DNA from: Alphaproteobacteria bacterium
GTDB lineage: Bacteria; Pseudomonadota; Alphaproteobacteria; CAAGCB01; CAG-977
Length of the DNA stretch: 64,000 nt
Assembly: GCA_024413465.1 (NCBI GenBank)
Contig: JAKSVU010000007.1
Coordinates: 1 to 64,000 of the forward strand
Reading direction: 5' to 3'
The position numbers were made by a program, and so were the translations under genes. The notes beneath the pieces were generated by a model, which did not search any database, was not told where the DNA came from, and was given only the letters and a program-made list of their open reading frames with translations. Shown here piece after piece: positions 8,785-17,470 of the stretch; position 1 is the stretch's first letter; the number at the start of each line of letters is the position of its first letter.

Positions 8785-9537
8785 ATGAATTTGGATAGTG
8801 AATTTTTACCACCACCTCCTCCAGAAGATGATGAAACACCTGAAGAAAAAAGAGAATATTGTTCTATGCCTGGATATATGGAATCCGTTTATCCTTTTAT
8901 ATATTCTTCAAAAATTTTGACCTCATTATTTAACGAAGATCACATTTCAAATGCTTTAAAATTTTTTCAATTAAATCCGTTAATCAAACGAGTTGTAAAA
9001 TATATTCAACCGAATACAGATATCTTACAAATGGGCGCAACGTGGGGACCTTTGGAATATTGTGTTGCAAGAAAACAAAATTTTCGTGGAAGATACCATA
9101 TAGAAGATATTTCTCCCGTTCAATTTGAAGCTGCAAAAGCTAAAGTTGCACCATGGTTAAATGCAAAAGCAAAATTGCGTGATTTTACCATTCCTACGAA
9201 AAAAGTCAGAACCTATGATACTGTTATATGCTTTTTTTCATTACATGAAATGCCGGACGAACGAAAAAAGATTACAATAAAAAGAGCTATTAACGTTTTA
9301 AACACAGAAGGTCGTGCTATTTTTGTTGATTATCATAAACCAACGAAGTATCACCCTTTGCGTTTTCTTATTCGCCAATCAAACAGAATTTTTGAACCAT
9401 TTGCTGAATCCTTGTGGAATACAGAAATCAAAAATTATCTGCAATTTAAGCCGAATATTATTTGGTCAAAAGAAACTTTTTTTGGTGGTTTATTCCAAAT
9501 TACAACTGCGTTGAAAAAAGAACCTAGAATTGATTAA
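8785..9537 (+). CDS. rquA: RquA-type methyltransferase, rhodoquinone biosynthesis
   Basis: RquA converts ubiquinone to rhodoquinone, the low-potential quinone that lets fumarate reductase work without oxygen. The 250-residue protein starts with a Pro/Glu-rich stretch, then MPGYMESVYPF, a SAM-fold core whose motif I is the unusual ILQMGATWGPLEY (no GxGxG), FFSLHEMPDE near residue 153, and the tail motifs FVDYHKPTKYHPLR, EPFAESLWNTEI and KETFFGGLFQ. The DYHxPxxxHPLR and FFGGL(Y/F)Q pair sets RquA apart from UbiE/UbiG enzymes. A GGGGATCAA ribosome site precedes the ATG. It forms an operon with the response regulator. Confidence 0.87.
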   Translation: MNLDSEFLPPPPPEDDETPEEKREYCSMPGYMESVYPFIYSSKILTSLFNEDHISNALKFFQLNPLIKRVVKYIQPNTDILQMGATWGPLEYCVARKQNFRGRYHIEDISPVQFEAAKAKVAPWLNAKAKLRDFTIPTKKVRTYDTVICFFSLHEMPDERKKITIKRAINVLNTEGRAIFVDYHKPTKYHPLRFLIRQSNRIFEPFAESLWNTEIKNYLQFKPNIIWSKETFFGGLFQITTALKKEPRID

Positions 9538-9586
9538 ATTTTTTTTGGTTTTCTAAAAAAATCGAACTTTATAAAAGATTTGATGT

Positions 9587-9613
9587 AGGGCAAAATTCAA
9601 AGTATTTTGCCCT
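9587..9613. terminator. Hairpin between rquA and recJ
   Basis: A perfect ten-base stem AGGGCAAAAT / ATTTTGCCCT with a seven-base loop sits between the convergent rquA and recJ. T-runs nearby are imperfect on both sides, so it is probably a shared terminator of moderate strength. Confidence 0.6.
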
Positions 9614-9645
9614 ATCACTCTCTTTTTCAGAATAGATTTCTTTAA

Positions 9646-11421
9646 CTAAACGACAACTGCAATGTCTTCAATATAAAATTGAACAGCATTGTCTCCATGG
9701 TAAGTATCCCAATGGAGTGTTCCTGCAATGTGGCAAACAGCACCATCTGATTTTAACAAAGTCATTCCTAAATCAGAATCTGCACTGTTATATGCAATCG
9801 CTGACAAATCACGACATCCTGCACAACGCAAACGACAGGAAACATGTCCGACACCAACGATACGCGGAGAAATAATTGTCACATCTGCCAAGGCCAACAT
9901 AGGTTCTGGATTTGCTTCTCCGTAAGGTTCTAGCATTTCAATTCTTTTTAACAAATCTGAATTTGCTGCCGACATAGAAAGGGCGGCATCAATATTCAAA
10001 TCAGCATACTTGACAACATCCTTTGAAAGGCGTTGTTCAACAATAAAAGATTTAAATTCTTCTATTTTTTCAGTCGTCAAAGAGAAACCTGCCGCCAACG
10101 TATGGCCTCCACCTGCAGTTAAAATTCCCACTTCTTTTGCTTTAAAGATTGCTGCTCCTAAATCAAAATCAGGGACAGAACGACCAGAGCCATGAACGTC
10201 TTCTGCTTCGCCACACATAACCAATGCCGGCTTTTTGTATCTGTCTTTTAATTTCCCAGCAATAATTCCAATGACACCATGATGCCAATCTTTACCATAG
10301 GCAAAAACAACAGGACAATCTTCTGGTTCTTGTTCAACCTGAATTATAGCTTGTCTTAAAACTTCACTGCACATATCACGACGCTGAGTATTCAAATCTT
10401 CTAATTTCAATACGATTCCATTAGCATCAGACATATTTTCAGAACAAAGCAATTGAAAACCTAAATTTGAAGACCCAATACGACCACCTGCATTTAAACG
10501 AGGTCCAATTAAATGGCTTAGCGTCCAAGAAGTTGGTTTATCTTTTACTTTAACCATCGTTTGTAAACAATTTAATCCGTTATTTTTACGATTTGCCATC
10601 ACTTGTAAACCGTATTTTACAAACAAACGGTTGATTCCGTGCAATTTCATAACGTCGCAAACTGTTCCTAAAGCGACCAAATCTAGCCCCTCTCGCAAAT
10701 CAGGTTCTTGGCGTTTATCATCATACCAACCACGTGTCCGCAATTCACGATTTAAGGCGACTAAAACCATAAAAACAACCCCGACTGCTGCCATATCACG
10801 AGGATAGTATTTTTTAGTTAATTCATTAACGTATTCATCTGTTCTTTTGGGATTAACAACAGCAACAATCTGAGGTAAATCCCCATCTTGTTCATGGTGA
10901 TCAATAACGACGATATCTGTATTTGGAATTGCCGCAAAAGCTTCATAAGCAGAAGTTCCACAATCTACGGTAACAACTAATTCAACACCTTTATCAACAA
11001 AATCCTTCATTGCAACAGGTGTTGGACCATATCCATCATCGCGTTCTGGAATTTTAGCAAAGATTTCAGCATCACTTACTTTTTTCAAAAAAGTATAAAT
11101 CAATGTTGTTGACGTAATACCATCGACGTCATAATCCCCAAAAATTCCAATTTTTTGTTTATGGACAACTGCATCTGCAATTCTCTTTGCTGCAACGTCT
11201 GCTTGTTTCAAAATTAAAACCGGATCTGGCATATCCTTTAATCGAGGATCCATAAAAAATGAAACTTCATCTGGTTGTATTCCGCGTACAGCCAACATTT
11301 TTGCAAAGTTTTCAGATTCAACACCAGCTTTCATCAATGCTCTGATTTCTTCATCCGGGAAATCAGGCATACACCATCGTTGTCCAAGACACGATGTTTC
11401 TACTCCAAAAACTGCTGTCAT
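9646..11421 (-). CDS. recJ: Single-stranded-DNA exonuclease RecJ
   Basis: 5'-3' single-strand exonuclease of recombination and mismatch repair. The 591 residues have the DHH motifs in order: GDYDVDGITST near residue 96, VTVDCG near 148, VIDHHEQ near 172, a DHHA1 region with IGPRLNAGGRIG near 305 and GGGHTLAAGF near 430, and an OB-fold C-terminus. Length is normal. The start overlaps the hom stop by four bases (ATGA), so the two are translationally coupled. The hom-recJ pairing fits the alphaproteobacterial layout I recall. Confidence 0.95.
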   Translation of the reverse strand: MTAVFGVETSCLGQRWCMPDFPDEEIRALMKAGVESENFAKMLAVRGIQPDEVSFFMDPRLKDMPDPVLILKQADVAAKRIADAVVHKQKIGIFGDYDVDGITSTTLIYTFLKKVSDAEIFAKIPERDDGYGPTPVAMKDFVDKGVELVVTVDCGTSAYEAFAAIPNTDIVVIDHHEQDGDLPQIVAVVNPKRTDEYVNELTKKYYPRDMAAVGVVFMVLVALNRELRTRGWYDDKRQEPDLREGLDLVALGTVCDVMKLHGINRLFVKYGLQVMANRKNNGLNCLQTMVKVKDKPTSWTLSHLIGPRLNAGGRIGSSNLGFQLLCSENMSDANGIVLKLEDLNTQRRDMCSEVLRQAIIQVEQEPEDCPVVFAYGKDWHHGVIGIIAGKLKDRYKKPALVMCGEAEDVHGSGRSVPDFDLGAAIFKAKEVGILTAGGGHTLAAGFSLTTEKIEEFKSFIVEQRLSKDVVKYADLNIDAALSMSAANSDLLKRIEMLEPYGEANPEPMLALADVTIISPRIVGVGHVSCRLRCAGCRDLSAIAYNSADSDLGMTLLKSDGAVCHIAGTLHWDTYHGDNAVQFYIEDIAVVV

Positions 11422-12710
11422 AGGCGTTCAATCCGGATCATGCAAGGTTTTGCAGTAACCGTACTTAACTGTTCAATTTCATTTAATGCCTTTTGAACTT
11501 TTGCTTCAACAGCTTCATGTAAAGTCATCATCAAAGGAACTGTTTTGCCTGTCTTACCGCGTTGAATCATTGAAGAAATTGATACACCCTCTTTACCCAA
11601 AATGCGTGCAATATCTGCAACAACACCAGGTTGATCAATGACTTCAAAACGAACGTAATACTCACCACAACGCTCAGACAAAGAGATTTTTTGTAATTCT
11701 GATAAAGTTCCTTTTCTGATATTAAACATTGGAACTGATCTGTTTTGAGCAATATCCGCAATATCAGAAACAACAGCAGAAGCTGTCGGTCTTTCGCCTG
11801 CTCCACGCCCTACGAACATTGAATGACCAACAAAGTCCCCCTCTGTTACAACAGCATTGAAAACGCCATCAACGTGTGCAATTTCTGAAGTTTGAGGAAT
11901 CATACAAGGATAAACGTTCAAAGAAACACCTTTCTCTGTTTTTCTGCCTACCCCTAATAATTTAATACGCATTCCAAGTTCTTCACTAAATGCAATATCC
12001 AAAGCAGAAATATGGCGAATACCTTCAATTGACAAAGAATCAAAATCTATCGGCATAGAAAAAGCCAATGACCCCAAAATAGAAATTTTATGTGCCGTAT
12101 CAATTCCATCTATATCGAAAGATGGATCTTGTTCAGCATATCCCAATTTTTGAGCATCTGCCAAAACTTCATCAAACGGTTTTCCTGTTTCACGCATAAC
12201 TGTCAAAATATAGTTACAAGTTCCGTTTAAAATTCCGTAAACTTCATTTATTTTATTTCCAATTAACCCTTCACGAACGGATTTGATAATAGGAATTCCC
12301 CCAGCAACAGATGCTTCAAAACCGATCTCTGATCCACTTTGTTCAGCCATTTTAGCCATTTCATTACCATGATGAGCAATCATAGCCTTGTTAGCAGTAA
12401 CAAAATTTTTGCCAGCAGCCAAAGCTTTCTGACAAATTTTATAAGCAATTCCATCTGCTCCACCAATCAATTCAACAACGATATCAGCCGTTGTTTCATC
12501 AATCATTTTTAAAGCATCATCATAATATTGAACAGAATTTGGTAAATTCAAAGAAGCAACTTTACTTTTATCCAAATCAGAAACAGCAATCAATTCAATC
12601 TTTTTTCCTGTCCTGTTGTATAAAATGTCGCTTTGTTCAATCAATAATTTAGCAACGCCTCCGCCGACTGTCCCCAGTCCTGCCAAAGCTACCTTTACGA
12701 TTTCTGACAT
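11418..12710 (-). CDS. hom: Homoserine dehydrogenase
   Basis: Reduces aspartate semialdehyde to homoserine on the way to threonine and methionine. The 430-residue protein has the N-terminal NAD(P) fold ALAGLGTVGGGVAKLL (residues 8-23), the catalytic region GILNGTCNYIL with LGYAEQDPSFDIDG near 185-205, and a C-terminal ACT domain (YVRFEVIDQPGVVADIA, about 349) that normally senses threonine. It is the monofunctional form without aspartokinase. It lies 20 bp after a lipoprotein gene and overlaps recJ. Confidence 0.96.
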   Translation of the reverse strand: MSEIVKVALAGLGTVGGGVAKLLIEQSDILYNRTGKKIELIAVSDLDKSKVASLNLPNSVQYYDDALKMIDETTADIVVELIGGADGIAYKICQKALAAGKNFVTANKAMIAHHGNEMAKMAEQSGSEIGFEASVAGGIPIIKSVREGLIGNKINEVYGILNGTCNYILTVMRETGKPFDEVLADAQKLGYAEQDPSFDIDGIDTAHKISILGSLAFSMPIDFDSLSIEGIRHISALDIAFSEELGMRIKLLGVGRKTEKGVSLNVYPCMIPQTSEIAHVDGVFNAVVTEGDFVGHSMFVGRGAGERPTASAVVSDIADIAQNRSVPMFNIRKGTLSELQKISLSERCGEYYVRFEVIDQPGVVADIARILGKEGVSISSMIQRGKTGKTVPLMMTLHEAVEAKVQKALNEIEQLSTVTAKPCMIRIERL

Positions 12711-12730
12711 TTTTTTCTTCCTACTTATTA

Positions 12731-13975
12731 TTAATCAATATAAATGGTGTCAAAATCGTCATCTACCTTTTTTGTTTCCTTTATTTTTAATTTTCTTTTC
12801 AAAGGTTTCAATTTGATGACTTCCTGTTGAGGAGCCTTAAGTTTTAACTTAACTTTTTCTGGTTGTTTGATTTTTGTCGTTTGTTTTTTAACAACATTTT
12901 TTTTCACAACAGGTTTTTGAATAATAGGTTTTTGTTGTAAAACACTCTGATTGACGGAAGCTCTCGTTTTTTCAGAATGTTTCAATAATTCATTGACTTC
13001 TGCAGTATTATCAGAATTCATTGTTTCTTTTACCAACTGATTAACGTATTCATCATTCAAATCAGTCGCATTTGCCAATAAAGCATCAACATCTATTTCA
13101 TCAGCTGCTTTTGCTACGTATTTTACAGCTTTTCTTTTTGCCTTTTTACGTTTTAATTCTTCTTGTTTTTTCTGTTGAGCTTGTTCAATTTTAATCTTGT
13201 CTTCTATAATTTGGTCAGCAGATTTTAATTTTGCAGCACGTTCTTCTTTAAATGCACCTTCAACGACAGAAGTATGTTCTTTTCCAACTTCATGTCCGAC
13301 TTCAACGGGAGCTATCGCAACAACGTTCTGCCCAACCTTTTCTTCCGCAGTTTTATGTTCTTCTTTTTTAGCAAAATCTTCTAATTTTTGTTCGACAGGA
13401 AGCGTTAAATTTTCTGGATTTTCTTGAACTACAGAAACATTTTCCACTTTTTGTTCGACAGAAGCTGTCTGCAAATTTTCTTTAACTTCTTCAGCAGGAG
13501 CTGACGTGCCAACTTCTGTTTTTTCCTCAGCCGACTTTTGAACAGCAGCAAGTTGTTCTTCTTGAGCCTTCCGTTCTTCTTCTAATTTTTGTTCTTCTTT
13601 TGCAACAGATTCGGCAATTCTTTGTTCTTCTATTTCTTGTTTTACCTGCTTTTCATCTTGACTTAAAATGTCTCGTTCTGCATCGGCAATAATTGTATCT
13701 TCTGGGGGCAACTCAACGTCTAATCCTCGAATTTCGACAGGGTCTGTACGAACGGCATCACCATAATTCAAATTTTCATACATATCCTGAGATATACTCA
13801 AACCTGACAATCCGGATCTTAAATTTTCATGTTGTTTTGAAGCATATTGATGATCTTCAGTTTCTTGATTTGAATCAAACTCCTCCGGTTCTGGCAAGCT
13901 TTCACCGCCAACAAAAGGAAGAACGCTACAGCCAGCAATTCCACACATCAATAAACTAGCCAAAAACAAACGCAT
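12731..13975 (-). CDS. Low-complexity lipoprotein of unknown function
   Basis: The start is placed at the ATG at 13975 rather than the GTG at 13987, because AGGTGGG is the ribosome site for the ATG and overlaps the GTG. The N-terminus MRLFLASLLMCGIAGC is a lipoprotein signal with lipobox IAGC. The mature protein is about 400 residues, mainly Glu/Lys/Gln/Ala. It has an acidic middle with coiled-coil potential (EEQRIAESVAKEEQKLEE) and a strongly basic Lys/Pro tail after residue 320. It looks like an extended envelope protein, perhaps spanning the periplasm or touching peptidoglycan or nucleic acid. No known domain is recognised. It lies 20 bp upstream of hom, same strand. Confidence 0.7.
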   Translation of the reverse strand: MRLFLASLLMCGIAGCSVLPFVGGESLPEPEEFDSNQETEDHQYASKQHENLRSGLSGLSISQDMYENLNYGDAVRTDPVEIRGLDVELPPEDTIIADAERDILSQDEKQVKQEIEEQRIAESVAKEEQKLEEERKAQEEQLAAVQKSAEEKTEVGTSAPAEEVKENLQTASVEQKVENVSVVQENPENLTLPVEQKLEDFAKKEEHKTAEEKVGQNVVAIAPVEVGHEVGKEHTSVVEGAFKEERAAKLKSADQIIEDKIKIEQAQQKKQEELKRKKAKRKAVKYVAKAADEIDVDALLANATDLNDEYVNQLVKETMNSDNTAEVNELLKHSEKTRASVNQSVLQQKPIIQKPVVKKNVVKKQTTKIKQPEKVKLKLKAPQQEVIKLKPLKRKLKIKETKKVDDDFDTIYID

Positions 13976-14125
13976 TTGAATACCCACCTATCATAAAAGT
14001 GATTGATAATACATTTTATGAAATCATTTCGCAAGAATTAATTAAAAATATACTTTATATGACTACAAAATCTCACATTTTTAGAGTAGAATACTTTAAA
14101 ATTAATTTGAAATAAGGAACACACC

Positions 14126-14980
14126 ATGTCTAACAAAGAAATTAAAATGGCAATTTGCTACGATTTTGATGGAACTCTTTCTCCTGGTTATATGCACGAA
14201 TATGGATTTTTCGATATGATTAAAGCCAATTCTGCTGATTTTTGGAAAAGAGCTGATGAGATGTCAAAACAACAATGTTCCGACAGTATTATCGCTTGCA
14301 TGAAATTAATGTTGGACGAAGCAAAAAAATATAATTTGTCCTTTCATCGCCAAGATTTTCAAAAATTAGGAGCCAACGTTGAACTTTATCCCGGAGTAAT
14401 TGAATGGTTTGATCGCATCACGAATTATGCAAAATCAAAAAACATTATTTTAAAACATTATATTATTTCTTCAGGTGTAAAAGAAATTATCGAAGGAACT
14501 CCTATTGCAAACAAATTTGATAAGATTTTTGCTTCTAGTTTTATGTATGATGGAAATGGTATAGCTGATTGGCCTGCAGTCGCCATCAATTATACGACAA
14601 AAACCCAATTTCTCTATCGTATTAACAAAGGAACATTGGATGAAACGGACAATCTTTCCATAAATAAATATATTTCCGAAGAAGAACGCGACATTCCATT
14701 AACAAACGTTATTTATATCGGTGATGGAGAAACAGATATTCCTTGTATGAAAATGATAAAAAAAGAAGGAGGACATTCAATTGGTGTATACCCTCCAAAC
14801 AATCCAGATTGCCCAAATAAAACGAAACAACTTTTTACAGAAAAACGCGTTAATTTTATTGCCCCTGCAGATTATTCCGCAGACAAGATTATTGATGTCT
14901 ATGTTAAAAATTTAATCGATAAAATTGCAGCAGACCACGCCATCGCTGAAATGGAACGCAAAACTACTGAAATTTTTTAG
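14126..14980 (+). CDS. HAD-superfamily phosphatase
   Basis: A 284-residue HAD hydrolase. Motif I is CYDFDGTLSPGY (residues 11-22, nucleophile Asp13 and acid Asp15), motif II is IISSGVKEII near 113, and motif IV is IGDGETDIPCMKM near 197. A helical cap lies between motifs I and II, as in phosphoserine-phosphatase-like members. The acid Asp is retained so it is expected to act as a phosphatase; the substrate is unknown. A single-gene unit with an AAGGAAC ribosome site and its own terminator. Confidence 0.85.
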   Translation: MSNKEIKMAICYDFDGTLSPGYMHEYGFFDMIKANSADFWKRADEMSKQQCSDSIIACMKLMLDEAKKYNLSFHRQDFQKLGANVELYPGVIEWFDRITNYAKSKNIILKHYIISSGVKEIIEGTPIANKFDKIFASSFMYDGNGIADWPAVAINYTTKTQFLYRINKGTLDETDNLSINKYISEEERDIPLTNVIYIGDGETDIPCMKMIKKEGGHSIGVYPPNNPDCPNKTKQLFTEKRVNFIAPADYSADKIIDVYVKNLIDKIAADHAIAEMERKTTEIF

Positions 14981-15013
14981 GAAAAAAATATTATCTTATT
15001 GATTTTCCTTAAT

Positions 15014-15046
15014 AAAAAAAGAAGGATATAAATCCTTCTTTTTTTT
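15014..15046. terminator. Bidirectional terminator between HAD gene and pilin 1
   Basis: Stem GAAGGAT / ATCCTTC with an A7 run before and a T8 run after. It serves the HAD gene and the converging pilin gene. The second pilin is followed by a closely similar GAAGGAGA hairpin. Confidence 0.88.
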
Positions 15047-15066
15047 AAAATTGTTAAAAATACTTT

Positions 15067-15648
15067 TTAACGGAATGTATAAATAATGGTATGATCACCA
15101 TCTGCAACAGAACCACAAGCATCAGCTGTTGTAGAAACGTCAGCTGGACATGTGTTATTTGCTGTTGCACAAACAACAGTTCCACCAACTTGAACCTGAA
15201 TCAACCCTGCTGATGCATCCCCCCAATCGTATGAAGACAACTTTACACAAGCTTCTGATGGCAAACCTGAATAGGTAACTGTGAATGCTTTATTAGCCAT
15301 ACCACCTGTTGAGGTAGCAGCAAATTCAAACTTTCCACCAAAGGTATTAAGTGGATTTGTACAAGAATCATGTCCCATACAAACTTCATCACCAATAGCA
15401 CCAGCACGATACAAAACTTTATTGTTGATTGTACCGTAGTTACGAGCAGAAGCATATAACGTTCTGATGTTTGTAACTGCTGTTTGAATTTGGTCTGTTG
15501 CTTTTGTTACTTTAAACTTAGCCATTGCTTGTGAATAACCAGCGATACCACCGACTGATAACACACCGATAATAGCTAACACACCCAACATTTCGATCAT
15601 TGAACGACCGGATTGTTGAGAAGATCTTTCAAAAATTATTTTTTCCAT
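15067..15648 (-). CDS. Type IV pilin-like protein, copy 1 (phase-variable promoter)
   Basis: A 193-residue prepilin with a short basic leader and a processing site QQSG/RSMIEM. Cleavage after Gly would leave the obligatory Glu at position 5, followed by a hydrophobic helix (LGVLAIIGVLSVGG). The globular part has four cysteines or more (CMGHDSC, ACVKLSS, VVCATANNTC, DACGSV), consistent with PilS/TcpA-like type IVb pilins. Copy 2 at 28516-29094 is almost the same. Both start just after a shared TAGGCCTA leader. No assembly ATPase or peptidase gene is in the window. The promoter carries a G10 spacer (separate entry). Confidence 0.88.
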   Translation of the reverse strand: MEKIIFERSSQQSGRSMIEMLGVLAIIGVLSVGGIAGYSQAMAKFKVTKATDQIQTAVTNIRTLYASARNYGTINNKVLYRAGAIGDEVCMGHDSCTNPLNTFGGKFEFAATSTGGMANKAFTVTYSGLPSEACVKLSSYDWGDASAGLIQVQVGGTVVCATANNTCPADVSTTADACGSVADGDHTIIYTFR

Positions 15649-15719
15649 GATATATAGGCCTAACTATAAATAAAAGACTAAACAAAGAATGAAGAGAATC
15701 TTCTCCCCAATCCAATTTT

Positions 15720-15746
15720 ATTCTACCCCCCCCCCGCATAAGTCAA
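15720..15746 (-). promoter_or_regulatory. Pilin 1 promoter with a G10 tract as spacer
   Basis: On the minus strand: -35 TTGACT (15746-15741), a 15-bp spacer TATGC plus ten G, and -10 TAGAAT (15725-15720). Both boxes match consensus at five of six positions. At ten G the spacing is 15, below the optimal 17, so 12 G would be optimal. A homopolymer in this position is the known design of slippage-controlled promoters such as Neisseria porA. The start codon is about 70 bases downstream. Confidence 0.72.
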
Positions 15747-15780
15747 GCTTTTTTTTATAAAAATGAAAAAAAATTGAAAA

Positions 15781-16043
15781 TTATCCGAAAAAATTAATTG
15801 ATATGACCAGTACACGTCTTCTCCACGTAAGGAGAATACGTTCTTTTTTTTGAACTTACTGAAATTTTTTAATTGGAACTTATCCCTTGATGTAAATAAA
15901 ATATGATATTTTTTGTTCCCCTTGATATAAATATCAACCTCGCCCTGTAGGGAGAGGACATCTTTTGTTAACGAACTTTTTCTAAAAGTGAGTTCTACAA
16001 AAGATTGGTGAGGAGGCTAAATGCCTTGTTCGGTAAAAATATC
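15781..16043. repeat. Non-coding, inverted-repeat-rich spacer with a MITE/REP-like palindrome
   Basis: No gene is seen here. The main element is 15938-16013: CTCGCC pairs with GGTGAG (outer), ATCTTTTGT (15960-15968) with ACAAAAGAT (15997-16005), and ACTTTT (15975-15980) with AAAAGT (15984-15989). A side hairpin is CCCTGTAGGG. Others are TTGATATAAATATCAA at 15923-15938, TTCTCC/GGAGAA at 15819-15836, and GTTC(T8)GAAC at 15840-15855. The block separates the pilin 1 promoter from the 3' end of the sulfatase-like operon, so part of it may terminate that operon. Confidence 0.6.
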
Positions 16044-17432
16044 TTACCACAAAGATTCATAAATTTTATTTTGTTTAACAAGTTCTTTTGCTAAATATTC
16101 TGGACTAAATCGCTCTGCCAACGTTGGTTCATCGCTAAACACAGACGTTCCCAGCCCTAATCTGTGTCCTTTTATCTTCACGCCCATTGCTTCCAAAATT
16201 GTTGGAAACATATCGATTTGCGTAAAAGTTCTGTCTGTATTTTTGGGTTTGACTACTGAATTAATAAAAAGATTGTATATTGATGGATTAACAGGAAATG
16301 GCATAACCTTTGATGCTCGGAAATGATCTCCTGCAATAACAAGAACTGTATCTTTATATTCTGGTCGTGTTTTAAACCAATTTACAAACTCTGCCGTAAC
16401 AAAAGAGGTATTATTAATCAAATCGAGCATATCAATTCCAAATTTTTTTCTAATCAAAACGTCTGGGACGTCATCTCCGTGCGTATCTGCTGTTTTAATT
16501 AAAAAGAAAAACGGTTGTTTTTGAGCTGACGCTTTTATAATTTCATCCTTTAAAACTTTTAAAACTGTTTCATCCGAATACCCCCAAAAATGATTGGGTG
16601 TTTCATCTGGATATAATTTTTTAATGTCTTTTTTATCAATATGATTTTGAACACCATGATGATCTAAAAATTGGTGAAAACCTGTAAAATTACCATCACT
16701 TCCTATAATTGATTTTGAAAAATATCCTTCATCTTGTAGGATTTTTCCTAAAGAATAACTTTTTGGGAACGGAATAACTTGTCCAAAATGAAGCTTTGAT
16801 AAAAAGGTCGCTGGCAATCCGTTAAAAACTGCCATGATACTTGGTTCAGTAGGAACTGTATCAAAACCATCTTGATATGTTTTAAAATATACTTCTCCCT
16901 GTTCTAATTTTTCCAAATCTTCAATCAAAGATGCCCCATAGACATCTTTATCTGCAAATGATCGTTCTATACTTTCCAAGGAGATAAAGATTAAATTTTT
17001 TTTCTTTTCTGGGAATTCAATGTTTTCTTTTTTAGATTCTACATAATTTTTTTCATAGAAATCACTGTATTCTTGATTAAACAAAGTCTTACAAATTTCA
17101 AACCTTTTATTATATAAATAAAGTCCCTCAATAAACAGAAAACAAAACAAAATAAATATATAAAATCTGCAATTTTCCACGTTAAACGAGCGTTTTATTA
17201 ATTTGATTATTCTAGGAATAAAAAATAAAAAAATCCAAAGGAATAAAGCTGGTAAAAAGACGTTTAAAAAAAATATTTTTAAGGAGTAACTATCAAATCG
17301 ATCTATGGATATATTAAAACCAAAAACAATCTCTCTTGGAGAATAAGCATCAAAATTTATATCTACAAACGTATATAAGCAATACATTATTAAAACAAAA
17401 AATATAAACACTTGAGCAAATATATTTTTCAT
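16044..17432 (-). CDS. LtaS/MdoB-type sulfatase-fold transferase, copy A
   Basis: A 462-residue membrane enzyme with three N-terminal hydrophobic segments (about residues 5-22, 45-75 and 90-105) and an extracytoplasmic alkaline-phosphatase-fold domain. Key points: the metal Glu in FISLESIERS near 150, the likely catalytic Thr in TVPTEPSIMAVFNGLPA near 196, DTHGD near 315 and the metal pair in IAGDHFRAS near 367. Family members move phosphoglycerol or phosphoethanolamine from lipids onto glycans. Here it probably decorates surface polysaccharide. It is the downstream member of a tandem pair with copy B, 38 bp apart. Confidence 0.85.
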   Translation of the reverse strand: MKNIFAQVFIFFVLIMYCLYTFVDINFDAYSPREIVFGFNISIDRFDSYSLKIFFLNVFLPALFLWIFLFFIPRIIKLIKRSFNVENCRFYIFILFCFLFIEGLYLYNKRFEICKTLFNQEYSDFYEKNYVESKKENIEFPEKKKNLIFISLESIERSFADKDVYGASLIEDLEKLEQGEVYFKTYQDGFDTVPTEPSIMAVFNGLPATFLSKLHFGQVIPFPKSYSLGKILQDEGYFSKSIIGSDGNFTGFHQFLDHHGVQNHIDKKDIKKLYPDETPNHFWGYSDETVLKVLKDEIIKASAQKQPFFFLIKTADTHGDDVPDVLIRKKFGIDMLDLINNTSFVTAEFVNWFKTRPEYKDTVLVIAGDHFRASKVMPFPVNPSIYNLFINSVVKPKNTDRTFTQIDMFPTILEAMGVKIKGHRLGLGTSVFSDEPTLAERFSPEYLAKELVKQNKIYESLW

Positions 17433-17470
17433 GGAAATCTCCTTTTAGCTTTGAGGAATGAAAAACTTCT

